Below the pieces are notes generated by a model. It was not told the DNA's origin and searched no databases. It saw nothing but the letters and a program-made list of their open reading frames with translations. A stretch of 64,000 nt of DNA from Galbula dea (lineage: Eukaryota; Chordata; Aves; Piciformes; Galbulidae), in NCBI GenBank assembly GCA_013399015.1, contig VWZX01001056.1, positions 2,886 to 66,885 of the forward strand. The letters are read 5' to 3'. Every line of letters starts with the position of its first letter. Positions within the stretch are counted from its first letter, which is position 1. Shown one piece after another: positions 22,964 through 35,975 of this stretch. The position numbers and the translations under genes were made by a program.

Positions 22964-23980
22964 GAATCACAGAATCAGAGAATGTTAGGAGTTGGAAAGG
23001 ACCTCGAAAGATCATCTAGTCCAATCCCCCTGCCACAGCAGGATTCCCTACACCAGGTCACACAGAAGCGCGTCCAGACGGGTTTTGAATATCTCCAGAG
23101 AAGGAGACTCTGCAGCCTCTCTGGGCAGTCTGTTCCAGTGCTCTGGCACCCTCACTGTGAAAATTTTTTTTCCTTTATACACACGGAACCTCCTATGCTT
23201 CAGCTTACAGCCATTGCCCCTTGTCCTGTCACTGGGCTTCACTGAGAAAAGCCTGAACCCATCCTCCTGAAATGCACTTGTCACATCTTTAAAAGCATAG
23301 AAGAGGTCACCCCTTAGCCTCCTCTTCTCCAAGCTAAAGAGACCCAGCTCCTTCAGCCTTTCCTCAGAAGGAAGATATTCCACCCCCTTCATCATCTTGG
23401 TGGCTCTGTGCTGGCATCTTTCCAGCAGTTTCCTATCCTTCTCCAACTGAGGGGCCCAGAACTGGACACAAGATTCCAGATGCAGCCTCACCAGGGTAGA
23501 GTAAAGGGGGAGAAGAACCTCTCCTGACCTACTAACTACAGCCCTTCTACTACACCCCAGAATCCCATTGGCCCTCCTGGCCACAAGAGCTCACTGCTGC
23601 CTCATGGTCATCCTTCCATCCAACAGGACCCCCAGATCCCCTTCCCTTTTATTGCTCTCCAACAGGTCAGTCCCCAACCTATACTGATACATGGAGTTGG
23701 TCTTTCCCAAGTGCAAAACTCAGCACTTGCCCTTGTTGAACTTCATTCATTTTCTCCCCGCCCAACTCTCTAGCCTGTCTAAGTCTCACAGCAGCACAAC
23801 CCTCTGGTGTGTCACCCACTCCACCCTCTTTAGTGTCATCAGCAAACTTGCTGACAACACACTCTGTTCCCTCATCCAGATCATTAATGAATAGATTGAA
23901 AAGTACTGGTCCCAGTACCAACCCCTGAGGGACTCCACTAGACACAGGCCTCCAACTAGACTCCATCCCATTGGCCACAA
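22964..23980 (-). mobile_element. CR1 LINE, 1 kb 3' part
   Basis: Reads on the minus strand from before RT motif B (ATGGGATGGAGTCTAGTTGG at about 23975 downward) through the RT palm end and the C-terminal region to the octamer tail at 22964-22980. It is the most complete copy of the subfamily also found at 1-600, 14737, 20638 and 39826, and serves here as their reference. The 5' end stops at about 23980, so the element is truncated. ORF2 remnants are listed separately. Confidence 0.95.
23048..23978 (-). pseudogene. CR1 ORF2 reverse transcriptase remnant
   Basis: This is the C-terminal third of a LINE reverse transcriptase, which copies element RNA into DNA at a nicked chromosomal target. The first open piece (minus strand, 23978 down to 23679, 99 codons) carries motif B (SGVPQGLVLGPVLF) and motif C (KFADD, with the catalytic Asp pair) and then loses frame. 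The second piece (23584 down to 23048, 178 codons) starts at MARRANGILGC and holds RRATKMM, EERLKELGLFSLEKRRLRG and EHWNRLPREA before the natural stop after LLCDLV. The endonuclease domain and RT motif A are absent. A frameshift separates the pieces, so it is not functional, though the second piece is still clean. Confidence 0.92.
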
Positions 23981-26900
23981 AAACAGCCCTATAACGTAAA
24001 TCAGTTCACTACAATGTTTCTGAACTGAAACTGGCTTTAGGTAATTCTCAGCTAAATATATTAATCTAATGTAAAGCACCACTTAAAATTTGCTATCCTG
24101 CTTGTCAAACCTAGGAAGCTTCTCTTAAGTGATCCAAACATAAATAAATCCATACACTTTTTGTGTTCTCATGGCATGTTTTCTGCACGTCTAATCGATC
24201 GTTGGGTGGTCCAGTTACATTTCACCGTATTCCGCAACTATCTAGAAGCTGGGCAGCCAGAATGGGGGGGACACACAACCTGACTCCACCATTCAATATT
24301 TGTTACATTGTTTAGTTCTCTCGGCTGCTGACACACCTTTTGCAATGTTTTCAAAAGCTTTCTCTGGAAACAATTGAGATTTCTGAAGAGAGCATATATC
24401 TCCATCTGAAAACACTTAATGGAAGCATATCCGTTTCTAAAAAACACAGACTGAATCAGAAACCTTGCCTGAATCTGAGGCTAGGAAACTTTTTTCCTCC
24501 CTGATAACTTTTTACTATTTTCATATAATGAGCTAGCCACCCTTCATCTACTTTAAATTTAATGCCAGTAGGAGAATTTCTGTACAGATCTTATTTATCA
24601 AGAAGAAGTTCTGTAGGAAAATGATACCATTCTCCATGGGAAGTTCAGGGGCTGTACACATATATGTGTGTATGTATGTGTGTGTATAGGTGTGTGTTAG
24701 ATGAAAATAATCATTATGTTTTGCTTTGTTTCAAGCTACTGGCTTTTAGCCCAAACTCCTTCCCCACCTGATTTGTCTAAGTGGGTAGCTATCTCACTGT
24801 GACAAGCACACAATAAACATTCGAATAATCACTTTTTGTAGTGTGGATAACCCTGAAATGATGACGCACTCTATTCCCTCCCCCAAGATGAATCCATTAC
24901 TGATCATTTTGTCTTACAGGTATCACTTACAGCTAGTAGTGTTATACAGTTCCAGTTGCAAACCAGAGAGTCCCTGCTAGATAGTGTATAAGTGTACTCC
25001 CCTTCATAATAAAGAAATTAACTGTGCAGATTGGTTATACATTTACTACCCATACATTTTTAGCTTTCTTGTTTTCTAGTGTTGTGAAGATTAAAAAGGT
25101 TAATAATCATTTCCACTACAGGAGTTATAAGAATGATGCCAATATAGGAACATAAATAAATAATCCAACCTTAAAAATTGCATTCTTCAGCTAAATTCTA
25201 TCCAATTCTAAACTAGTGTAGTCACATAAGTGCTGCTGTTGGGCAGCACTACTGCTGCACATCATCATCAGTGCTGAAGTTGTGCTTCACCTGTGCCACT
25301 TAGGCTTGTCTTGTCCTGGCTTCTGCAGACCCTCCAAGATGGGACTGGGCCAACACTACCTATGTCTCACCAGAAATGCTCTCTCTCTACAGCAAAAATC
25401 CAGAGAAGTGAAGACATTGGACAGGTATACCACTCCTGGCAGTGAACAGCTGCAATGCGGGTTAATGCTGAACTCTGGAATACCACAACCCCCAGGACAG
25501 AAAGCATATCCCAAAGACCCTTGCAGAATATTTGGGGGAAGAAGGGAATCAGTCTACCTGGGAATGGGAGTCAGTGAACAAGGGACATACAAGAAGGAAA
25601 GAGGGAGTAAGACTTATTTTCCTATCCACTGCCTTCAAAAACTCATTCACATCTGGGCAAGAGGTTTAGTAAGATAGCATGTTTTTTTAAACACATATTA
25701 TGAAGAGTTCAAATGGTATTTTCAACTATTAGTTTTGCCCTAATTTCCTTGCCAAATAATCCTTACCTGTTGGGGGAAAAAAGCCATTTATTTTCCTACC
25801 CAGCCCAGAACAGAATCAAGCTCCTCTTTCTGATTCTTTTTTTTTTTTTGAGATTTTTGTGTTTACATAGATAGATGAGTCAAAGATAAGCCAAGACAGG
25901 CTTTTTCTCCCCAAATTGATCTATTTTTTTATATCAGATCATGACAGTGACTGAGAAAACACATTCTAAAAAAAAACCCCTAAACCCTTAATTAGAACAT
26001 GTAAAGATAAACACCACCAGCAGGATATTACCTTTCATTGCTGAAGAAATACTACTAGTTATATCCCAGCACGACCAGAGTAGCCCTCGATGGGTCAGGC
26101 TTCCTTTGATGTTGATGGAAACCTGCTTTTCAGTTATTTCATAAGAAGGGAAAGATACATATTTCCATTGCAACTCTTAGACTAAAATCTCATGATAATA
26201 TATAAACTCTCAGCTAAATGCAGAACAGATGAGCTTTAAATGAAAGTTCTTTTCATTATGGAATCCTTTGGTCAAATTGGGAACTACTGTTGACTTACCA
26301 CGTGTCGCTCTCCATTAACGATACTTTAGTATGGATATTAAAATTATGCATATGCAGGGGGGAATATTCTTTAATGAAAGAACTCTTTCAAAAATCTAAT
26401 GACACTTCTGATTTGTAAATTTTGAAAAAGCATGTTAACAAGAATAACAAATCAGTGGACCAACTTTAAAAAGAAAAGTTTTACCTGAAGAACAGGTTTG
26501 CTTAAATCTTTCCATTTTTATACTAATTATGGTTCCACTCTGAGCAGCTTCCTAAGAGGCATCACTGCATTCCAGGTTTATTGCCTGAATGATTTCCAAA
26601 GTAATATTTACATCAGTTTACTTTACAGCTCTGAAAATTTGACTTGGAACCAAATAAATCACCAAGTAGAGATTCTTCCTCCTTTTGTAAAAACAAGAAT
26701 AAAGATAAGCAGAACTCTGCCATATCTGACACTTCAGAAAGTCTGTCATTTCCATCAGCATAGCAGAGCTTGCATTGCTGCCCTGTCAGTAAACCAGGTG
26801 AAAGATGAACCCTAAGGAAGGAAGATAAAATTGGTTCAGATGGATGATAGAATTGTAAGTTTAGCATATTATCTTTACAACTGTGTATGTTTTAGTGTGG

Positions 26901-27096
26901 TAGATGTCGTCTATCTTTAGCTGAAACACTACCATCTCCATCCAGCTCTTCACTGAAGAGAGTATAAGTCGTATTTCGTAGCTCAACTGGAGCCACTGAC
27001 ATGGTTATTGATTATTTGTAGAACACCGTACAAAGCCCGATAGCTTTGCTCAGGCTGATTTCACTAGCAATGTATGTTTAACTAGCTGACATCAGT
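23981..27096. other. Unique DNA, no gene recognised
   Basis: Contains a small TG repeat (24654-24698) and short poly-T and poly-A runs near 25839 and 25969. The longest open frame is 131 codons on the plus strand at 25282-25677. It has no recognisable domain or signal peptide, and I do not call it a gene. Confidence 0.5.
24654..24698. repeat. TG/TATG microsatellite
   Basis: Short, slightly interrupted TATATGTGTG and TATGTATGTGTGTG units. Confidence 0.85.
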
Positions 27097-27480
27097 AGGG
27101 TTGTTTAGTTTTGGGAAGAGGAGGCTCAGGGGGGACCTTCTCACTCTGTACAACTACCTGAAAGGTGGAGGTGAGGTGGGATTCAGGAACTTCTCCCAGG
27201 TAATGAGTGATAGGAAAAGATTAAATGGCTTCAAGTTGCACCAGGGGAGGTTCAGATTAGATATCAGGAATTTCTTCTCTGAGAGTGTTATCAGGCATTG
27301 GAACAGTCTGCCCAGGGAAGTGGCGGAATCACCATATCTGTAAGCGTTCAAAAAAAAGTGAAGTAAATGTGCTGCCTGGGGATATGGTTTAGTGGCAAGC
27401 ATGGTACTGTTAGGTGGACAGTTGGACTCAGTCTCAGAGGTCTTTTCCAACCATAATGATTCTCTTATTTTATTCTATAA
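27097..27480 (+). mobile_element. CR1 LINE, 5'-truncated, old subfamily
   Basis: Begins in the ORF2 C-terminal region (GGGTTGTTTAG), keeps CAACTACCTGAAAGG, TTCAAGTTGCACCAGGGG and GGCATTGGAACAGTCTGCCC, and ends in TCTTTTCCAACCATAATG with a worn octamer (ATTCTCTTATTTTATTCTAT). An 80-codon frame at 27101-27343 covers the coding part up to the PREVAESP-like end. It is the same tail type as the split element at 9973-11196. Confidence 0.92.
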
Positions 27481-30400
27481 TCCTACAGTGATTGGCTTAC
27501 ATTTTCTTTTAATGTTCTCTTATAAATTTCTACCTGGTGTGTAACTGCCTGAAAGTAACTTCAAATAGGTGAAAGCTGACAGCAACAGTGGAGTTTTCTC
27601 TGCCAGAAGTATACTTAAAAAAAAAAAAATTTGCAAGCATGCGATGCTATTTAAAATGAGACTCTAAGGCACCACAAGAAGAAACCCTTTATAAATCAAG
27701 GGCACACTGTATACAGTAATTCACTTATGAGTACTGAAGAGAGATGTTGTTAAATTCTACTAATCCATTTTTGGCATGAACTGCAAACAGGCAAGATAGT
27801 TTACAAATACAGATTATAAGCACTGTTGCTAAAGCTGCCATTCCTGTGATCTCAAGCAAACTCTAAAGCATGTTGCTTCCTTTCTGAAAAGCTTAAATAT
27901 GTTTCTTCCCCCCGCACATCCTTAGCTCTGGACAGTTGAATCATTCTCACAGCAGATAAATCTTTCCGACTGCTGATTATTCTGACAAGGGGGGAAAAGG
28001 CACTGTGTGTGACAGGGTCTCTTTTGTTTCATTACAGGCTCAACAATCTGTTTTCCATTGAAAAGAGTTTTTGGTTCTCCCTCCACAACATTTTTCTTTA
28101 ATTATAATAAAAGACAGTAACTTAATCAGGCATAAATCCTGTTCAAGCAAACATAAGAAAATATAAGGGGTTAACTTCGGAGGCAAAAAGTTAGACATCT
28201 GACCTCTCAATTACAAATCTAGATTATATACCACTAAAGTACGGGCAAGTGAAAAATTGTTCATTCCTCAGATTTGTACCACTATCAATACAAAAATCAA
28301 AGAAACCCACAATCATGTTTATTTTGATAACGTGTTTTGCCTAGAACATAATTATTCAGTTATAAAATTATCTTGACTTTTACTCCAACAGCATAATCTT
28401 AAGCACAACTGCTCCCACAGAAAAAAAGTTTATTTGTATTATGCTTTTTATTTCAGAAACTCTGGAGACTAGCACCTGAATTTGCCAAATAAGTTGGGAA
28501 AAAATTAGGAGGATGGGACGGACACTAGGAGGTAAAGATACTATCCTTGTATTTGGGCTAGCTGACACATGTAATAGAGGCAAGACACATATGAAGACTA
28601 GGATCAGCATTCTCAGAGTAGAATCAGTATTCTCACACATTGTCAAGTCTAACAACTGGCACAGCACATTGCAGGTTTAACTTTGTTTAGGTGCTGGAAC
28701 CAAAACTTGACCAGCTAAACTGCAGCAGAACTCATCACTATTCACACAGAAACAACTATCAGTTACTTTTTTAACTGTGAATAGACTGCCTGTGTATTAA
28801 CCCATTCCGAAGATACGTGTTCAAGCAGTACAACGCCTCCACCCATCTTCTCAAGGAGCTGAATGTGTTAATAACCCAAATGACTCACCTCTTAGAAAAC
28901 GAGAAATGGTGAAGAGGAAGAACATGGTCTCAGCAGAGCAAAGTGAAAGAAGGCACCAGCAGACTTGCATGTGAGGGAGCCTAAAAGTAGTGATAGGTGA
29001 GCAAGAGTTATGAGAAAGACACGGAGACATCTCAGTACGACAGGTGATGGACTTATGATATCTTTGGGATGGAGGCTTGAATTGTTGTTAGATATGGAGA
29101 GAAGAGAGCAACAGAAAGAAATCTGAGGGTTGAAATCTAGGAGTCACTGGAAACATGGATAGGGTGTGCAGAATTTATTCCAAGTGAACAGGCATTGAAT
29201 CTTACTGAGCAGAAAAGGCCAGAGGCAGTTCATTGGCCCTGAGGACAAGTGAAACAGCGTAGGTCATGCCCATGTACGTGCAGTCTCTCCTCTCACCCCC
29301 AAAAGAGGCTGGCTGTATCAAAGCTAATGCTGGAAACATGCCTTGCTATGTGATCCTCCTCCACCCTATACTTCTGCACTGATGGAGTTAGACTTACAGG
29401 CTAAACCTATGGCACAATGCAGCCCCCTCAATAAACCACAGCCAACCACAGGCTGACATCCAATCTGCAACATAGATTCTTTTGTTATTTATGGTAAAGG
29501 TGTAGCCCAAGCTTCTGCTGGAGGGAAAAGATGATGGACATTGGGAAAACACAATAGGGACAAAACCTCAACATTACAGATAATCTGGGGACTCACAGGA
29601 AGTCTGCTAAATACAGAGGAATGAAAGGATCAGACAAAAAGATTGCAGTAGTCAAAATTGGTGGATTGCATAGGTTTATGCAACAAGGACAGTGTGTAGA
29701 CCCTACAAAGTACACAAGTCCTCAATTCCTCCCATAAGCAAGCAGTAACTGCAGCTATCAATGACAACATACATCAACCATCACAATGAGCTTCACCATT
29801 TGGTGTCTCCAGTCATGTCTGGTTTGTAGTTAGTACCTTGTCTGCATAACTAACACCAAGTTGGTAGTTTTTAAGACTACAATGTCTCTATATGAAAAGG
29901 ACTGGCTTGGTTAATTAGTTAAAGACATTTCTTTGGTTGCTCAAGTTGAAGACATATCTTAAAGCTGAATAAGAATTAGAATGTTCAAACTACAGATGTC
30001 AAATGGATATGAAATTCCTTGGGTTGGGTTTTTTTCTTTGGGTTTGGCTTTTTTTTTGGCCAGTCTGGAGTGCATTATTTCAGGCAGCATGGAACTGCCT
30101 CTGGCTATAGTTATAGAGTAGACTTTAAATGAAAACTGGTGTTGGTCTGCATAATATTTTGTGCACCTGGGGAAAATATTTAACCAAACAACAGCCAGAT
30201 TTGTGCACACCAAAAATGCTGAGTACTCGCTCGTATGATGTTCAGTGCTATCTTTGAAAGTACCAGCAGACACTTAATGTATTTAAACTAGTTTCTTCTT
30301 TTCAATATTTATGAACAAAACTTGACAAAAGAAATATCATATTGAATTAGCAACTAGGATATTAACATAACATGGTCAAAGTTGCTTACACAGTTCCTCT

Positions 30401-33071
30401 TATGCAATTTTTGGATGATTTTTACAATGACAATTCAGGTTTACATGCTTCACATTGTAATTATTTTTTCCCCATTAGGCATTTAGAAAATTTAAAATGT
30501 AAACACATACTTAAGAGTTTTAATATCTTTAACATAAATCTACCCTTTTCAAAAGTCATATACAGACTTATTCATGCACAGCAGCATTTTTTTCCAGAAC
30601 AAGCATTCAAGAAATGTCATACCAGCTTTGCAGTAATCCAATATCCAGATCCTGGGCTTTCAGGGTGTGTGATGCTGCACAGAATCAAGAGTGGAACCAG
30701 CAATGCCTCCTTATCAGGAAAGCAGACATTTTAAAGTACCAACATTCTTTGTTTATATGGAAAGCTTAAAAGATAAACAAACACACATTCCTATGCTGCC
30801 TTGTAGTTCCAACATCTCCCTGTTCATATTAGTGTGCTCCTGCATCCAACTACTAGATTATTTGAGACACTGGGGGAGTTTTAGTTAACGCAAACTAAAT
30901 CTGAACCATTTAAAGTATAGATAACTTTCTATTTTCCTTTCCCAGAATAAAATAAAATATGACAGCCACTTCAAATACATCTAGAGCTAAATTACACTTT
31001 ACACAGTCCCTCCCCCAACATGTTAAAATATCTCTCTTTGTAAAAGAACTCTACTAAACTCTGGGAACTTTGTCTCTGTTACACAAGTGTATTTAGCTAC
31101 CCTCCTAGTAGTGAGATAATTAAAATCTGCTACAGTAGCAAGGTACTAAGACTTCAAGAGTCTCTGAAGAAGTGCTCTCTACATTCTGAATGACATTTTC
31201 CAAGTTTCCACTGACATACACAGGTGGTTTTCCTAACCAAAGAAAATTATTCCTTCTTAACAAGAGTAAAAGCAGAATTGTTGATAGAACCACAGTTTAC
31301 ACACTGGAGCACAGCCACTTCAAGTCACGTCAATATCATCTTCAGCACATCATCAGCCTTGCCCTGCTGTTTAGCCACATGCTCCTTGGAGTAATTGCTT
31401 TTCAAAAGAGCTCAGACTACAAATTACCTCTGACAAATTGACTTTCATTTTGTCTTCAAATGTAAGAAAATCAGAAATGCAACTTAATGTGGGCTAACAA
31501 CAACTCTGCTGAAGAAGCCATCACAGAAGCCCATGAAAAACATGCTAAGGTCACAGAGAAAAAATTTGAAAAAAAAAATCCTAATTATTTCTGAGGAAAC
31601 TTGAGGCAGAAAAAGATCTGTTCTGAGACTGTCTTAATAGCAATACAATTTTCCAGAACATGCAATGTTAGGAATGAAAAAACTTTATAACCTCACTACC
31701 TAAAATCTTGTAACAACCTTGTACAGTGTTAACTAAAACACATACTTATCCCCAAGTATTACACTGTGTAATAATAATATGAAATTCTAAGCAAGCACAT
31801 TTTAGCAAATTCCAGTCTTAATTTATAAAAATGTGCAAGAAATATTAAACTAATAAAAAATATTTCAGAGTATTGCATCTCAAAGTATTTTAGCTATTAA
31901 ATTAAGCCACAGATGCACCTAGAAGCCCAGACGAAGCCAAGTAAGGAACACTACATCTTGGTTTCTTTTTTTAAGGTGACTTTGTTTGACAATGATTCAC
32001 CAATTAGTATCTTTTAAGTTAAGGGAGGTGCAGATCTAGACATCAGAGTTGGAAGTACAACTGGTTTTATTTGCATTACTAGATCACAAACATAGCAGAG
32101 TAAGTGAAAAATGAAACACAAAAGGAACATTGCTATCCCCACACTTTCCAAATAATCTAGATGAAAATCACACAACTACTTTTGCTGCTGGACAGGATTT
32201 CTTGGGGTTTTTTTCCTCATTTATTCTGTGATAGAACATACTGTATTCAGGACATGCTCAGTCCAACAAAGCATCAACTTTTAGAGGCATCTCCTACTCT
32301 TTAATCTCTCTTTAATTTCAGGGTTTCTCAGTAGAAAAATAAGAGTACTTTAGCTGCTTACATAAAAGTGATGTTACACAGTATGAAAGTGCAAACCTAG
32401 AGAAAGTGAGGAGGTGCCAGTGAACAACCTTCGATAACTCACTAGGTTAAGAAAGTCCTAGCAGCCTAACACAGCATACAGAACTCAGACTCCACACTCT
32501 TACCACCACCCACAGAGCAGAAGCTGTTGCATCCATGATTACTTACACCTTTTATAGGAATGCTGTAGAAAACATTTAGCAGAAACACTGAAGAGAGAAC
32601 AAGGACTGCAAAGTGAGAGTGACCAGAATCTTCACTTCTTTACCACCTTACCTCACCTCTCAATCTTGCTTAAAAGGCTAGATGCCAGGTAGGCAGCTAA
32701 GTCAGTGATGTAACAGCCAAGCAGTTTATTCATCCACTTTCTGAGACACAGCAGCACTCTGATATTAACAGGTTTCTTAGTTATGTCTTAATATTAATTC
32801 ATATTTGCTGCCTTTTCAGTTCCTCACTTAAATGAGGAAGAAATAATAAAGATTACAATAACATTTAAATCTGGTATTACCATTCCAAGCAAAGCTTTTG
32901 TTGTTTTTTTGTTTGCTTGTTCATTTGGGGTTTTTTAACTGTCTTAACAATCCATTTGGCAGAAGACAGAAACTTTGATTGTTAGCAGTGAGGAAAACAC
33001 TCAGAAATCTGTGGTTGGACCAAAAATGTTACTTCTAGTGCAATAATGGAAAAAATTAACCAATCAGTCAG

Positions 33072-33158
33072 GGAAAAAAACAAAACAAAATGTAAAAAAA
33101 CCCAAACAAACAAAAAAAAAACCAAAAAAAAAACCCCACACCACACAAACCACCACAG
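33072..33158. repeat. A-rich (AAAC)-type low-complexity tract
   Basis: Runs of A broken by single C or CCC, grading into CACA-rich sequence at the right end. Confidence 0.85.
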
Positions 33159-33796
33159 GCCTTACTTTCTTAAAACAATGAGTCACATATATCTTCTGTT
33201 CTGGAAATTCCTTATATCAATTAAGAAATTATGAGTTACTATCTAAGCCTGGAAAAATGTGGTTTGTTTCTTAAATTGTTTTCTTAAAGTTATATACACT
33301 TAATTTTAAAATGCATTTCCTGTTCCTTCTCCCTCCACCTTCTGCTTATGGTTGCAACCCTCATGGTTGCAAAGACAATATTCAAAAAAAACCACAAATG
33401 TAATATTTTCAGTTCAAATTCACAATTAGGATAATACAGTATTGGGACTCTGAGTAAGTCTGCAACTGCTGCCTGCAGCTCCACAGGCAGTAACGTTGCC
33501 ATTAACCAAGTCAGTTTCCCGTAGCTTATAAAAGCTGCAAGAAAACGTGAAACTAGGAACTCAAGTTATTATTTAAGAAGAAAGATATATGCTGGGAGTA
33601 CTAAGTTTTGTCTGTGTGATCTCATCAATATCCTACATGAACTAGATACATGTGGTGAGCTGTACATATTTCCACTCACCCAGAAGGATATAATTACCCC
33701 CAGAAAACCTGCAAGCAAAGGTAGGATTTTCAATTTTTCTACCAAAATCCAACAGAAACGCCCATAATCATGGAATAGAAAGTGGCGAGGCTGATT

Positions 33797-33868
33797 AAAG
33801 AGAAAGAGAGAAAGAGAGAGAAAGAGAGAGAAAGAGAGACAAAGAGAGACAAAGAGAGAGAAAGAGAA
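33797..33868. repeat. (AAAGAGAG)n purine microsatellite
   Basis: About 70 bp of almost pure A/G with an 8-10-bp unit AAAGAGAG(AG), interrupted by two GACAAAG units. The pure polypurine strand could form triplex DNA; that is inference. Confidence 0.92.
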
Positions 33869-35083
33869 CAACCAGCCTCCAAAAATGTATTCTATCCTTC
33901 AGACATATAAAGGTAATTCCTGATCAAACTCAACCCTTTCAGCTTTTCACAATTGCAATTCAGGGTTTCTCTCATAATGCATATAAAGAAAACAGGTTTG
34001 AAGTATACACTTGTATATTCCAGTTCTTTGAAGACCCTGGCACTTCAAGGGGGTGAAAAAAAAGAAAGCCAACACCCACAAACCACAAACAAAAACCCCA
34101 TTGTATGGTTCTCACTAGATGCAAGAATTATCAACTTGAGGGCAAACAAATCAGATCAACACGCTTCTGTTACTTATAGTTCATAGTCCACAGGCATTCA
34201 GAAAGAAATGTTCATATTAAAATGGAGTGGCAGAGGTGTGAGGAATAAAAGAAAGAGATACCACAGTATAAGAACTGGAAGCCAACAAATCTGATCTAGT
34301 GTTGTTTTTGAAAAGTCATTAATTAATAGTGGAGTATAAATTTATAAATTCTTAATAACAGCATCAAATACCTTCACACACAAATACATTCCCAGTTTCA
34401 TCCTCTGTTACAAAAGCAGACATCATGTACCATAAATTCAGTAGGCTTAAAACAGTATTTACAACAGGCAGACAAAACAAAAAAATTATGTGAAAAGAAA
34501 GCTTTAGTATAAAGCATTCTTTTAAACACATATTCATGTTGTTATTTACAAGTGATATAATCACAAGAGCCTCACTGTTCCTTCAGCTGACTTTATGCAC
34601 CTGTTTCTAAAACATCATTCTGTTGAGTTCTTCTGTGCTGCTTTTCCTTGGCTTTCCAACTTCACCTGTCAGACTGACTTAGGTACACTTGTGTACGCAT
34701 ATATATATGTATATTCAGAGACAAGGCTAGTGCTAGAATCTTATATTAACATTTTGACTTTCTCTGTGTGTAAGCGTATCACTGAGTTTAACTCCTTTTT
34801 ATTTTGAATAACATTGTATTTTACTCTCATAATCGTTTGATGGCTTTTTTTCCCCTCACTTGTCTGCGTATTTTCTTTTCCCTGAAAGTACTGTAATATC
34901 TGACAATTACCATATGACATTTTGATCTTGCAAGCTTTAAAAATCTTTTTTTAATCTTCTAGTCATTTTTACTGTGGTCAGCTAAATATGATTAGTACTT
35001 TATTACATACTGAGCTATATTTTTATTATGTAGTCATGTTTTCCTAAAAATGAACACTGTAGATGTGAAAGCGTGCTCATGAT

Positions 35084-35975
35084 CTCATAGAATAGCTTGG
35101 GTTGGAAAGGACCTCAAAGATCATCTAGTTCCTACCCTCCTGCTATGAGCAGGGATGCCGCTCACTAGACCAGGTTGCCCAGGGTCCATCCAACCTGACC
35201 TTGAGCACTTCCAGGGATGGGGCATCAAAACGTCCCTGGGCAACCTGTTCCAGTGTCTTACCACCCTCTAAGTAAGGTATTTCTCCCTAAAGTCTACTCT
35301 AAGTCTCCCCTCTTTCAGTTTAAAACGATTCCCACTTGTCCTATCACTATCTCTCTATGTAAAAAGTCTCTCTCTCTCTTTTTTATAAGCTCCCTTTAAG
35401 TATTGGAAGGCCACAATTAGGTCTCTCCAAAGCCTTCTCCAGGCTGAATAACCCCAACACTCTCAGCCTTTCTTCATAGGAAAGGAGCTCCAGCCCTCTG
35501 TCCATCTTTGTCCATCTTCCTGGACCTGCTCCAGCAGGATGTCTTTCTTGCACTAGGGGCCCCACAGCTGGATGCAGTACGCTAGGTGAGGTCTCAGGAG
35601 AACAGGCGGAGAATCACCTCACTTGACCTGCTGACCACACCTCTTCTGATGCAGACCAGTACACAGTTGGCCTTCTGAGCAGCTAGTGCACACTTGCTGG
35701 CTCATGTCCCGCTTTTCGTCCACCAAAACCCCCAAGTCCTTCTCCACAGGGCTGCTCTCTGCTCTCAAGGAGTTCTTTCAGTCTGTACTCGTGTCTGGGA
35801 TTGCCTTGACCCAGGTGGAGGACCTTGCACTTGGATGTGTTAAATTCATTCAGTTCATATGGTCCCACTTCTCAACCTTGTCCAGGTCCCCCTGGATGGA
35901 AAACCTCCCTTCTGTTGTGTCAATTGCACCATTTAGTTTCATGTCATCTGCAAATTTGTTTAGGGTGCACTTGAT
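35084..35975 (-). mobile_element. CR1 LINE, 0.9 kb, left half of head-to-head pair
   Basis: On the minus strand it runs from the RT motif C region (ATCAAGTGCACCC, then AAATTTGCAGATGACATG, 35975 downward) through the ORF2 C-terminus and 3' UTR hairpin to TATTCTATG at the 35084 end. The tail (GGTTGGAAAGGACCTCAAAG, TCATCTAGTTCCTACCC) is of a different subfamily from the copy at 39826. Coding pieces remain at 35868-35683 (CKVLHLGQGNPR) and 35565-35383 (SYEERLRVLGLFSLEKA), in different frames. A small TCTCTC expansion lies at 35365-35380. Its 5' end directly touches the next CR1. Confidence 0.93.

Larger units (their letters stand above)
27481..35083. other. Long AT-rich stretch, no gene recognised
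   Basis: Over 7 kb without CR1. It holds A-rich and GA-rich simple repeats (listed) and short T/G-rich runs near 30025-30060. Open frames reach 120 codons (plus strand, 30372-30734), but composition is AT-rich and no domain is visible. I see nothing else to annotate. Confidence 0.55.

Noticed and set aside
25282..25677. 131-codon plus-strand frame outside repeats
   Set aside because: No domain, signal peptide, splice context or recognisable similarity; a length like this is expected by chance over 64 kb in six frames.
26979..26990. TAGCTCAACTGG, a good match to a tRNA or SINE A box
   Set aside because: No B box (GGTTCRANNCC) follows at a suitable distance and no cloverleaf can be drawn.
29560..29690. 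Possible ancient repeat (GATTGCAGTAGTCAAAATTG)
   Set aside because: A single phrase resembles old interspersed repeats, with no extended match that I can defend.
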